64,000 bases of DNA, taken from NCBI GenBank assembly GCA_004352715.1, contig SCFE01000040.1, positions 350,964 through 414,963 of the forward strand, given 5' to 3'. Within the stretch, counting starts at the first letter, position 1, and the number at the start of each line of letters is the position of its first letter. The notes below the pieces were generated by a model. That model did not search any database, had not been told where the DNA came from, and saw only the letters and a program-made list of their open reading frames with translations. Both the position numbers and the translations under genes were made by a program. Below are positions 34,867-45,060 of the stretch, one piece after another. This stretch comes from Hofstenia miamia. Taxonomy: Eukaryota; Xenacoelomorpha; Acoela.

Positions 34867-34872
34867 AATAAA
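34867..34872 (+). terminator. Poly(A) signal candidate for the SPFH gene
   Basis: AATAAA about 170 bp after the stop codon. Such hexamers are common in AT-rich DNA. Confidence 0.35.
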
Positions 34873-34879
34873 AAATCGT

Positions 34880-36370
34880 CATTTATACTGATAGAAACCC
34901 ATTTTTAAGAAATTCAAAAGTTTTCATCGAAAAATCAACATATATATAGTTATAATTAGGGCGTATTGTACCAAAATAAATACAATTTTTTGAATATTCT
35001 TTACACTAAAAATCAAGAGAAACATTTCATCAAGATACAAAAATGCGAGTAAATGAGCATATGAACAACAAACGAATTAAATAAAATATAAAAATTGCAA
35101 ACCAAACCATACCCACAAGCAACGCTTAGTTTACAATAAATGGAAAGAAAAATGTGAAAATAATAGAAAAGAGTGAAAACTACATGTACTTCCTTAAGAT
35201 TAAATAAAATTCAATTTCTGCAAGAAATTCTACATATTTCAAAATTTTAGTTATAGGATGTGCAGAATTTTTCAAATTTATTAACAATTGTCATCTGCGA
35301 AAATATTGCATTTCTATTTATCTGACATGATAACTAGTCCTCATAGCCACTTCTGGCATATTTGATAAGATATTCATAATGTTCTAATTGCATTGCATCA
35401 TGCTGAAATAAGCAAAATTGTTCAAAAGATTCGATATTTTTAACGAAGAATCGTCGTTTTACTTCGAATTATTCGACCAAAATAAAGTCGAATTTTTCTA
35501 GAAGAAACGAAGACGATGTTCAAAGTAAGCACATTATTTGGTATAGGCCTAGAAGGTCGAAAAAAGTGCTTATAGTGACTATTAAATTATTGACTTTACT
35601 TTAACTAAAACTCAAAGAAAATATTAAAGGAAAGCAGACTTCTTTTTGAACCAGGCACAAAATATAAATATAAGTAAATACTACAAATAAATTTTCAGAA
35701 AAACATAAAATTGTGTAACATACGTACACAGTGTAGCATGAATTGTCAGATACCGTAGCATTTGACGTTTACATCTTTTTTAAAATTCAAGTTTGTCTAC
35801 AAAATTGGAATATTATCAGTTTTTGTCAAAAGTAAATTTTTTGATATTTTTTGATTTGATACCAAACATTGAGCGGTTAGAAACCACTCTAGCCATAATA
35901 TATTGAAAACAACATAGAATTGAAAAGAAGCTTCTCTTGCCCCTCCACCTCTCTGTGGATTGCTTTGGCCATAAACGAAGAAATATAAAATTGCCGGAAT
36001 TTTTGCAAATTTCGATCCAGCGTTGACATATTTTTATTTAAATAACACGACGTATTTACGTTATTTTAAAAATTTCGAACTGTTTTGAGCTGTTTGCAAA
36101 TCCGCTATTATAAGCTGAAACCAAACCGGACACAAACGAACCGAATCCAACTCAGACGTCTATAAACTGAGTCGCTTGCAACTCTGCGCGCAACCACAGA
36201 CCCCAGAGTTGCAGTTTCTGATCTTTGCTGCAATATTCTTAAGTTCCTTGAGTACAAATATTTTCATCTCTGACATCCTGAAAAGCTTAGTTTTCAAGTA
36301 CAAAAACTCAGAATCCTTTTCTATGAGGATGAAAAATGGGAATTTGAATTTTAAAGTTGACTGGATGTGT
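34880..36370. other. AT-rich region, imperfect inverted repeat at 35447-35515
   Basis: No gene recognised. ATCGTCGTTTTACTTCGAAT at 35447 is partly complementary to the sequence ending AAACGAAGACGAT at about 35516, a possible foldback remnant. Confidence 0.35.
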
Positions 36371-36380
36371 CACTTGCAAA

Positions 36381-36383
36381 ATG

Positions 36384-36415
<32 letters not shown>

Positions 36416-36437
36416 GATGATGAAGATGATGATGACA
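36381..36437. repeat. (ATG)n microsatellite
   Basis: GATGATGAT run with GGT and GAA interruptions. It creates an artificial poly-Asp stretch in a plus-strand frame (36176-36496), which I do not regard as a gene. Confidence 0.95.
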
Positions 36438-36499
36438 TAGAATCTTTCAATGAGGCTTTTCTTAGTCGATATTTTTTTAAAAAATTTTTTACATAGATT

Positions 36500-37960
36500 T
36501 TCCTATTATTATAATAATAGGTATATTGAAAGAAAAAATATAAAAAATCTGCATAAACAAATTAAAAAGCAGAAATATAAATTTGTTTGCTTTAATAAAG
36601 GCTCGTTTTAGGCTAGTTGTATGTCCAATGCAGTGCTCAATCTCGGTTTTTTGACAAGTCTGCATTAGCCTCATATAATACTCAGATGAAATTTTTCAAT
36701 TTTAGTGTTCAGATTTTACTATAAGTTTCCAACATTATCCATCTTGGTCTACCAAACCTAAAAAATAAGTTTTTTGGTAAGGATCATAAAATGGTTCTAA
36801 AATAGGTCTAAAATTGGTCAAATTAGCATAAGCGGCTGTGTGAAGCTTGAGCGGAAATTTTAACCCATGTCCACCCTTGTGTGGTGCGAAAAATTCTAGC
36901 AGGATAGCCTTTATAGAGGTAAGCTTTCCGAGCATGTGGGTATTGACAAGGTATTCTAGATACCACAGCTTTCTTCACAGTAAGTATTTCATTTATTGAA
37001 ATGGTGTGTTTTTGATTTTTGCAAATATATTTATAGTGGGTGTACTCGAGGGTTGCTCAGGGAGCTCAGCCCACCTTGTTCGATCGGAGACCAAGGCCCT
37101 CTTGTTAAAGTTTTACTACAGTTTGGGGTGTTGGATTTTAATAGTTTAGAGACTAAGTTTGGTTGAAATATAATATAAAAATGCAGCCCTCTTGTTAATT
37201 ACTTAGGAATACAGCCCTATTCACAGTCATATTCTTAGAATTTGTGAGAGTGGTATTAACCGTGCTTGAGTGCTTAAATGAAACTCAATACTTGAAATTG
37301 TATAAACCTCAATAATCCACATTAGTCAAGTTCAGGAATTTTTTGTTGGGTGCATCCTTATGGTACACTTTTACCAGGCATCAAGTTAAATTAATTTTAA
37401 AAAAATACTGTTTGAAATTTGTAAAAAAATATTATAGGTAGTTCTATTTAGATGAAAATTCATTACTTCTGTTTGTGATGGTCCAATATATGGTGTGAAA
37501 TATAACAAACAATGTGCTAGGATCATTTTGAAATAGTTTGAATTCCTCCAATGGGATTTTTTATTAATATAGTAACAACCAGTTGCATCGTTTTCGCCTG
37601 CCTAAGGAAACGATGTGATATCATATCTTTACAACTGTGATGTGTTATATCAAAATTTAGTCAAGAAAAAGTACATTATTCAAAATTCAAAATGTATATG
37701 GATATTATTTGCTAGAACACTTTATATTAGGTACCAACTAACGGCTTGGGAGTACTTTTAGTAACCCAAAGCTATAAAATCTATTAAAGTTTTAAAAATT
37801 TAAATGAAACTTAATGATATTGATTGACTTTTCAAGAAAACATAGAAATATCCTATTTACAAGTCTTAAAAAATTTGAACAAGACAACCTGAAATAAAAT
37901 TGTATACTAGTATTGTGGAAATTTTGTAGTCCAGACGTTCACATTCATAGCCGGAATAAT
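36500..37960. other. Intergenic region, nothing firm
   Basis: A slightly GC-richer patch at about 36830-36950 and 37030-37110 lacks recognisable motifs. No gene supported. Confidence 0.35.
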
Positions 37961-37964
37961 TAAA

Positions 37965-38222
37965 TTGACTCTTGCATGTCGAAAATTTGCGCAAACTACG
38001 CAACATATCAAATTTAAATTATACAAATGGCTAGTATTACCTATCATCGTATTCGAAATGGAGTGCCTTCATCGCCTTCTATGTAGCATAGACCTTAGTA
38101 ATCGACAAAAAATCATAGCAAAATTGAATCCTTTCATAGTTAGATGCAGAGAAAAATATCTACTGATGCTCCAAAATAAAAAATGGAGCATTTTCGTCGA
38201 AATGTTTTTACAGAATGTATAT
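37965..38222 (+). pseudogene. Possible LINE reverse-transcriptase tail fragment
   Basis: An 86-codon open frame contains FKLYKWLVLPIIVFEMECLH. This weakly resembles the 'K-x-x-L-Y-K-x-x-V-x-P-x-x-x-Y' segment near the end of LINE reverse transcriptases. No other RT motif is present, so this is a suggestion only. Confidence 0.25.
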
Positions 38223-38224
38223 TA

Positions 38225-38630
38225 GCAAAGTTCTAAAACAATTTCTTGATCTGTATTTAGCTTAGATTCGATTACTACAAAAGACTAAACGACTTCAACA
38301 TTCTCTCAATATTTCTACGCGATTACTTTGACCTTATTTTATTCTATAAAATGTTACGTACAAAGTATTTTCTTGATATCCTTATCTTTTGTTAAAATTG
38401 GAAATAGATGGAACTGAGCTGGGTTGGGCCGGCAATCAATGGATTGGTTGGGAACTTTTTCAGGTTCATTTCCATATCAGTACCTACATCTCCAGTTTGG
38501 TTTCCTTCAAAAGTCTACATAAAGCTGCTAGAAAAGTTCCAAAACAATGTCTTCCTCTAGATTATGTTTAGATCGGATTACTTCAAGGTGCTAAAGGACC
38601 TCATAAAATTCTAATTATTTTGTTAGAACC
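38225..38630. repeat. Two partial copies of the 20-kb dispersed repeat
   Basis: 38228-38325 and 38398-38615 each resemble 20040-20330, with shared phrases such as AAACAATGTCTTCCTCTAGA and GTGCTAAAGGACC. They sit just upstream of the gypsy element. Confidence 0.6.
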
Positions 38631-38689
38631 AAAATTGTCATAATATTCACAAGAATACTGTCGCATATGATTATCTGGTCCGCATGTAC

Positions 38690-38837
38690 TTGTTAAGTTG
38701 TAAACATCTTTGTATTTGTTGAGTTGTAAACTTGTTAAGTTGTAGACATGTTTGCCCACCTAAGGTTATTATTGTAAATGCTGTTTGGTATGAATAGACG
38801 TACATTTTATTTTAGATAGATTTTTTAAAACACGTCA
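38690..38837 (+). repeat. Probable end of a 5' LTR
   Basis: Sequence from about TGTTAAGTTGTAAAC (about 38691) to CACGTCA (38837) precedes a primer-binding-like site, so it is the expected position of a 5' LTR. It contains three copies of a TTGTTAAGTTGTA-like word. No matching 3' LTR was found downstream of the integrase, so the boundaries are unproven. Confidence 0.35.
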
Positions 38838-39421
38838 TGGCGCAGTCAGATAAAGAACACAAACAAGGAAAAAACGATTTTCCTATCGATGATTATGAAA
38901 AGGCAAAGGCCTGGGTTGTTCAGTTCAAAGCAAAATGTCGCGTTAAAGGTTATTCAGATACAACTGAGAACTTGCAAGTCGCAAGCTATTTCATGTTCCT
39001 ATGCGAAATTGACACTCTCGAAAAATTATTATACCTTGTGCAACCCATTCCTATTGAAGAAATTCCTTTCGTAGACCTGGAAAAGAACCTTCTTAGTTAT
39101 TTACAATCAAAGAAGAAGCTAATATGGGCAGAGCGATGCAGATTTCATGGTATGAAGCAACTTTTGTCCGAAAAGATAAGTGACTTTTTAAATCGTCTCA
39201 AAAAATGTGCTTCTGATTGTGATTTCATAAAATTGAAAGATTCAAAAGACATTGAAACTGGCATCATAATGGCACAACTTATTACTGGTATTACTAATCC
39301 AGAATTTCAACGAATGCTAACCAATGCAATACTATTAAATGATAAAATTACACTCCAGGAAGCAATAAGTTCCATTCAAACTCTTAAAACATTCACAATT
39401 TCACTAATAACATGCATTTGA
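38837..39421 (+). pseudogene. Ty3/gypsy gag (capsid part), frameshifted at its end
   Basis: 194 codons from ATG. The protein starts MAQSDKEHKQGKNDF, then has an all-helical capsid-like body with YSDTTENLQVASYFMFLCEI and ERCRFHGMKQLLSEKISDFL, the 'R-x-x-F-x-x-x-x-Q-x-x-x-E-x-x-x-x-F-x-x-x-L' core of gypsy gag proteins. The frame then ends at 39421, while the neighbouring frame (from 39412) carries the nucleocapsid. A one-base shift at about 39385-39410 separates them. Gag forms the intracellular particle that packages element RNA. A programmed shift between capsid and nucleocapsid would be unusual, so decay is more likely. Confidence 0.75.
38838..38847 (+). other. Putative primer-binding site
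   Basis: TGGCGCAGTC is complementary to a GACTGCGCCA 3' end, as expected for some tRNA-Ser acceptor ends. It immediately follows a CA dinucleotide that would end the LTR, and overlaps the gag ATG (38837-38839). Confidence 0.45.
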
Positions 39422-39877
39422 ATGATGAGTCAGTTATGAATATGACACACTCGAACCAAGGTCGGAATGAACTTTGTACCAAATGTGGTTACCATCATAG
39501 ATATGGTGCTCGTCCCGCGAAAGGGAAAACGTGTAACAAATGCAAGGGTAAGGATCACTTTGCTCAAGTCTGTAAAACAAAAAAACATAATGCATATCGT
39601 GCATGTACAGAAGAGCCAGATATAGGTTCAGACGATTTCAATTTCTTTTTTGCTTTGAATAACGCATTACACATAAAGAACATGGTTAGTGAACAAGACG
39701 AGCCAACACATTGTTACAATGTAACCGACGTGAGTGATATACGTCTGGAAACCGAACTTGATCCCATGCTTCAACGCATTATTTCGTGCCTTCGGAATAA
39801 TTCGTGGTCTAGATGCTCCCAAGCTCTGCAACCGTTTAAAAGAATATTTCGGGAACTTAGCGAAAATAGTGGTTGTC
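39412..39877 (+). pseudogene. gypsy nucleocapsid fused to pre-integrase region (copy 1)
   Basis: The frame has two zinc-knuckle-like clusters: CTKCGYHHRYG, then TCNKCKGKDHFAQVCK (a C-x2-C-x4-H-x4-C RNA-binding knuckle). After a short linker it jumps to LETELDPMLQRIISCLRNNS and FRELSENSGC. In intact gypsy polyproteins this belongs just before the integrase zinc-binding domain. Protease, RT and RNase H (normally about 700 codons between these points) are missing, with the frame kept open. A single N at 39878 ends the homology with copy 2. Confidence 0.75.
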
Positions 39878-39878
39878 N

Positions 39879-40766
39879 TGAAATGAAACACTACACGGAC
39901 ATCATACTTTTGTAGAATTTAATTTAGGATTTTCAATTTCAGTGAGTAGACTTTATTATACTTTTCGAACCAGAGATGGACACGGGCCTGAAATTTTCAG
40001 AAACGGCCCCTCAACTTTTGTTTCAAGCCCGTTTTCATTCCGTGTTGGAATTTTTGGAGCAAGTTTTATTCCCATCAACATTTAGAAACGCATTAATTGT
40101 GTCCTGTAATTGTTTACTATTTTCTCATTTAATGGAATGGAATATGCAATACTGTTAGCAATCTTTTTTACCTACCCACTTTAAAATGGCATAAAAGATT
40201 CATATCCGTTTTTTATTACAAAAAATCACTATTCTCAGAGGATATATAATTCTAAACAGCGTGCTTGTCATAAAATAAATATATAAATTATATATATATA
40301 TATATATACAGGGTGAAATATTTGTATATTCTCACAATTTTTTAGTTATGTTGTAGTAAATTAAAGCTATTATTTCTGCGGCATCACAGGGTGGCCCATA
40401 AGTCCCAGGACACTACAGCTATCACAATGAATAAAGTAAGATCTTAAAATACAAATCCAATATTTCAATAGCTTCAGAACTGCTTGGCGATAGACGTCTT
40501 CTTCTGTCAATAATTGTCAATCCACAAAAAGAAGATCCCCTCTGATTTGTCTGATGCGGCTTGTATTGCAAACCACTGACTGCAACTCTGATTTTGAATA
40601 AAAATATAATATTACTAATACCCAAAAGTTTTGAAAATTAACATAACTACACCAATAACAAAGATATATTTGCAAAAAAATACTTTAACAATCAGGAAAA
40701 GATCCATTACAATAACATGTTCGCAATAATTTCTGATCTAATTTAGTTCAGCATAGAATTGGTCCC
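39879..40766. other. Unrelated insert between the two gypsy copies; possible transposon ends
   Basis: Contains an hAT-like GC-rich patch (CAGAGATGGACACGGGCCTG at about 39971), a (TA)n tract (40289-40309) and two mariner-style starts, CAGGGTGAAATATTTG (about 40310) and CAGGGTGGCCCATAAGTCC (about 40387). No coding sequence recognised. Confidence 0.4.
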
Positions 40767-41236
40767 GTCCCGCGAAAGGGAAAACGTGTAACAAATGGTA
40801 GGGTAAGGATCACTTTGCTCAAGTCTGTAAAACAAAAAAACATAATGCATATCGTGCATGTACAGAAGAGCCAGATATCGGTTCAGACGATTTCAATTTC
40901 TTTTTTGCTTTGAATAACGCATTACACATAAAGAACATGGTTAGTGAACAAGACGAGCCAACACATTGTTACAATGTAACCGACGTGAGTGATATACGTC
41001 TGGAAACCGAACTTGATCCCATACTTCAACGCTTTGTTTCGTGCCTTCGGAATAATTCGTGGTCTAGATGCTCCCAAGCTACGCAACCATTTAAAAGAAT
41101 GTGTCGGGAACTTAACGAAAATAGTGGTTGTCTAATGAAAGGCGACAAATATATCATCCCTGCAACTCTTAGAGATAACTGTATAAAAAAGCCAACGAAG
41201 CGCATTTTGGACTTAATAAAACATCCTATATCTTAA
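40767..41236 (+). pseudogene. gypsy nucleocapsid/pre-integrase region (copy 2)
   Basis: Nearly identical to 39512-39877, with an in-frame TAG in the knuckle (TGGTAGGG for TGCAAGGG). It continues further than copy 1 into CLMKGDKYIIPATLRDNCIK, the segment before the integrase HHCC zinc domain. The same internal deletion joint is present in both copies, so they derive from one deleted ancestor or are one locus represented twice. Confidence 0.75.
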
Positions 41237-41700
41237 AGCAGAATTGCTGGTGGCAATCTATGGATGCTCAAGTTCTAGAGTACATACTAAACTGTCAGCA
41301 AAAGACATCTCAATATAACCATTCAGATGCAAATCACAATGGCAAGAAACTCACTACCCATTAGAACCAGTTCACTTTGATTTCGCTCAATCAGATAAAT
41401 TACCCGGATAGAATCTACTGATAATTGTTGACGCTGAAACATCTTGGCCGCTATCTCATGGCCAATACAATAGAAAACCATATTATTCAAAATTTAAAAA
41501 GATTTTTTTGCTAATTTTGGTGTTCCGCGAATTTTTGTATCTGATAATGCCCCGGAGCTACGCAGTATACAGTTCAATCAATGGCTTTCGGGAATTGGAT
41601 GTAAGCTCGAGTACTCTCCTCCGCATCACCAAAGCTTAACTGGTCTAACAGAGAGAGGATGGTACAAACCATTAAATGGGCCATTACAATTTGGATACCT
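41237..41700 (+). pseudogene. gypsy integrase core, decayed
   Basis: In shifting frames it reads PLEPVHFDFAQSDKLPG and LLIIVDAETSWPLS (integrase first catalytic Asp region, usually H-x-D-F). Then come VPRIFVSDNAPELRSIQFNQ (second catalytic Asp, SDN) and YSPPHHQSLTGLTERG (third acidic residue region, usually N-G-x-x-E-R). Several stops and shifts are present, so it is inactive. Confidence 0.8.
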
Positions 41701-42469
41701 GGGATTCATGGTTGACTATATTCAACGCATTATACTAACATTGCGTGCATCAAAAGGAGAATCGCACTCCTGTTTCCTTCCGAGTTAGTTTTTGGACGAT
41801 CAATAATCAACGAAGCTTGCAAATATATGAAACCGGAAGATAATGTTATATAGCACAACAACTCTCCAGCACAATACATCTCTCCAATTGGTCGGAACAC
41901 TGTCTTGTTGAGGGAGCAGAATAATGACGAAATTTTTATTTTCAAAATTTGCTAGATGGCTTCGTAAAATATTGAATTAGTATGAAAAAAACAAAGGAAA
42001 ATTTGGTATTTAGAGCTATAGCACTTTTAATATTGCAAGTTGTTTGTGTTACGAAACAATTATGAGTAAATTAAGCTTTGCTGCATGTATTCAGCCATTA
42101 AAATTCGAAACTGACCAAATAAATGTTTGGACAAATGAGGTTAAATTTAGTAAAGAACTTTTCAAAAATTCGTTAGAATTTTCAAAAATTTTTCTTTTTA
42201 GAGGTGATTCGAATTTGATATTTCTATATTACGAAACGAATTATGATTGCCGGTCCTCTTCTGGTGAACTTGCAGCTGTTTATTTTATTTCACTCAGTTT
42301 CGATCTTTGAACAAATGAGTTTAAAGTATGCCATACACCCGCAGTTTTACAGTGCTTTAGAACAGCCAGTACTCTTTCAATTCTTGTTCAACTTATGCAC
42401 TAGGGTTATACAGTAAAATATGCGCGCTGACTAGCTCCATGTAAAACTATTTTTTATTTTTTAAATTTA

Positions 42470-43447
42470 TCTATACATCACCTATACGCAGATGACACGC
42501 AAATATATTACTGTTTTTCGCTTAACAAATATGCTGAATTTGCTAATCAGGCTGAACTATTACTTGACTCATTATAGCAAGCAATGGGTAATATGCTTCT
42601 CAAGCTAAATGGTGGCAAGACGGAATTCATCATTTTTGGTACACCACACCAACTCAGAAAGTTGGCAGCTAGCAAGGTTTCTACCTCGTTAACATTTGCT
42701 GGCCATTCCGTACACTCTAAGAACAAAGTCATAGATCTTGGATGTTCACTTGACCAATCGCTCACCATGAAGTCGCATGTTACTGCTATTGTTAAATCAT
42801 GCAACCTTCATTTGCGAAACATCAGGAAAATACGTCATTATCTGTCTGTTGATTCTGCAACGTTACTTATTCGTTCGCTCGTCATATGCAAGCTTGACCA
42901 GTACAACGCGCTTTTGTACGGATGTCACGATTGTGATCCGTTTTTTGCAGCAGGTTCTTAATAGCTGCGTACGAATCATATTTCTGCTAAAGTATGATGA
43001 CCATATTATTCCATATTTAATTTTACTGCACTGGTTACCTATAAAAGAACGAATTACGTATAAAATTTCACTTCTATCTTGGAAAGTAACACATGGCTAT
43101 GCACCAGAATACCTTTCTGATCTTTTTATTCCTGTTTCTCATCCTCGTTCACTGTGATCCGATTACCATTCCTTATATGTGGTACACCGAAGTCGCCTAG
43201 TTTCCACTGAATCTGCTTTGGCTGCTTGTGGTCCAAAGACTTTTAATAGGTTGCCAACCCAACTGAAATCCATTTCATCCCTCCCTGCTTTCAAGTCACA
43301 ACTGAAAAAGCACCTGTTTCATGAAGCCTATTTTGCATAATGTATTCCTATTTTTGTAATTTTTGTGTTTAACTCTGGCGCGGCAGAGTCTTCTGTAGTG
43401 TCCGCGCTATATAAGAATACACATTATTATTATTATTATTATTATTA
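42470..43447 (+). mobile_element. 5'-truncated L2/CR1-like LINE with (ATT)n tail
   Basis: Begins in the RT catalytic box (HLYADDTQIYYCF, about 42476). It continues LLKLNGGKTEFIIFG and VIDLGCSLDQSLTMKSHV, then after a frame change near 42945 has LHWLPIKERITYKISLLSWK and TFNRLPTQLKSISSLPAFKS, the conserved C-terminal end of L2/CR1-group RT proteins. The 3' end is GTCCGCGCTATATAAGAATA, then (ATT)n at about 43424-43447, the usual end of such elements. Only about the last third of the ORF remains. Truncation at the 5' end is normal for target-primed integration, and one stop and one shift show it is inactive. Confidence 0.88.
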
Positions 43448-43489
43448 ATTCTGTAAAATCAGTGTTACGCCGACAACGCCACTATTAAT

Positions 43490-45060
43490 GTGTTCGGTTT
43501 TTCCTACGCCGCTGAGAACGAGAAAATAAACGGTGCAAAGGACCTAATGAGCTTAGGGATGTTGACAATGTTAAAGTGTGCACCTTATAAGGCTCTTAGC
43601 TGCATTTGCAACCTATATAATTATGCTATTTAACATATATCACCTGGGTGTATTATGCTATTATTTACATGCATATGTATTTTGGGTTCTTAATCCAAAT
43701 ATATAATCATAAAATGAGTTTTTTGTTAATCCATGTTTTCATTTCTTACATGTCTAAACTGTGAAAAGCATAGTATTTAATGTCGTCCAATTTGAATTGA
43801 CAAAAGCAAAAACATGATAAATTCTATGAGTCAACATCAAGATCTGTGTATAAATAGGCATGTTTTCGCATACATACATTAACATATTTCAAGAGTGGAT
43901 TATGCTTACATATTTTTGGTCAAAAGATCTAAAATTTCATTTAACGATGGTAAATTTTGTTTTGCATACTTCTGTAAAACCAGAATTTCTATTTCGCTCC
44001 GATCCACTGTGGATTCTAAATTGCAAATTGGACTTTATAAAACAGAAGAAATAGAGTGGAAGCTAAGGAAGAATATGACTCAGATACTTGGAGAAGTTAG
44101 GATTACCGGAGTTTAAAGAGGCGTTTGTACAGAAGGCAGTACTGTTCGGAATAGCTAGAATCATGAAAGCTCTGTCTCCTTGGCAACTGGTGAGTTTCCT
44201 GAGCTGTGAGTTGCACTAGCTTGAAGTTGTGAAAGAGAATAAGATAATAACATTATCTTCATGATACTGTCAATACCAATGTTTGATGCATCCAATTCAG
44301 TAGCAATTACAAAATTAGTTTAGTAATATGCCGGAGAACTACAATTGAATAAAAATTTGGAACCACGGAACATCAACGAGGCATGTGCGCACATTTTCAG
44401 ATTCAGATATATTCATGAACAAATCTAGAAAAATAAGAAATATTTTCAAATACTTCAGGCACAAATGTTCATATTAAATGAGAGCATTTTCACAAATGTC
44501 GTGTCAATCTGGCTTGCGTAGTGGGTAAGGATTCCCAAACTACGCAAATTTAGGTTGGGGCATAATCTGAAGTCTTCTGGGAAGCGGCGATAGTTTTCAA
44601 ACCTATCGGCTGTTTCACCAAGGACTAGAAATAGAGGTAGTGTATTATAAAATATTGAAATTTTTTCTATGAACATCGTTGAGGATGATATACAAACGAT
44701 GCTGCAAATGTCTGCTGTCGACTGCTATACAGGCTTTTGCATGTTTAAGAACACCATTTTCAAAGTTTGGAAGTAATTTGTTCAATGAAAGAGGCTATCG
44801 AGCTCGAGAACGTTGGGGGATTCCTGAGAAGAACTTTTTCCTTCGGGACGCTATATAAGAGTAACTTAGCCAGGGTCAAGTCGGATGACCGAACAGATCA
44901 CAGCCTTTGAGAGATGAACCGTTTCCAGAAAGACTTTTGAAGAAACAGCATAGTGGCCACAGCGGTGCGAAACTTTGCGTTATTCTACTAGAACAATGTT
45001 TATAGAAGTTCATGTCGAGAAGCTGAAAAGTGAATAGTTGGATTATTTAGCTGCAGTAAT
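43490..45060. other. Unassigned, partly coding-like stretch
   Basis: About 44078-44176 (plus) reads LEKLGLPEFKEAFVQKAVLF and GIARIMKALSPWQL, then a donor-like GTGAGT. About 44727-44850 reads FSKFGSNLFNERGYRARERW. Both have protein-like composition unlike the surrounding AT-rich DNA, but each is bounded by stops and I recognise neither. Possibly an old mobile element. Confidence 0.3.

Noticed and set aside
36176-36496. Poly-Asp protein
   Set aside because: The Asp run is a translated ATG microsatellite and the rest has no motif.
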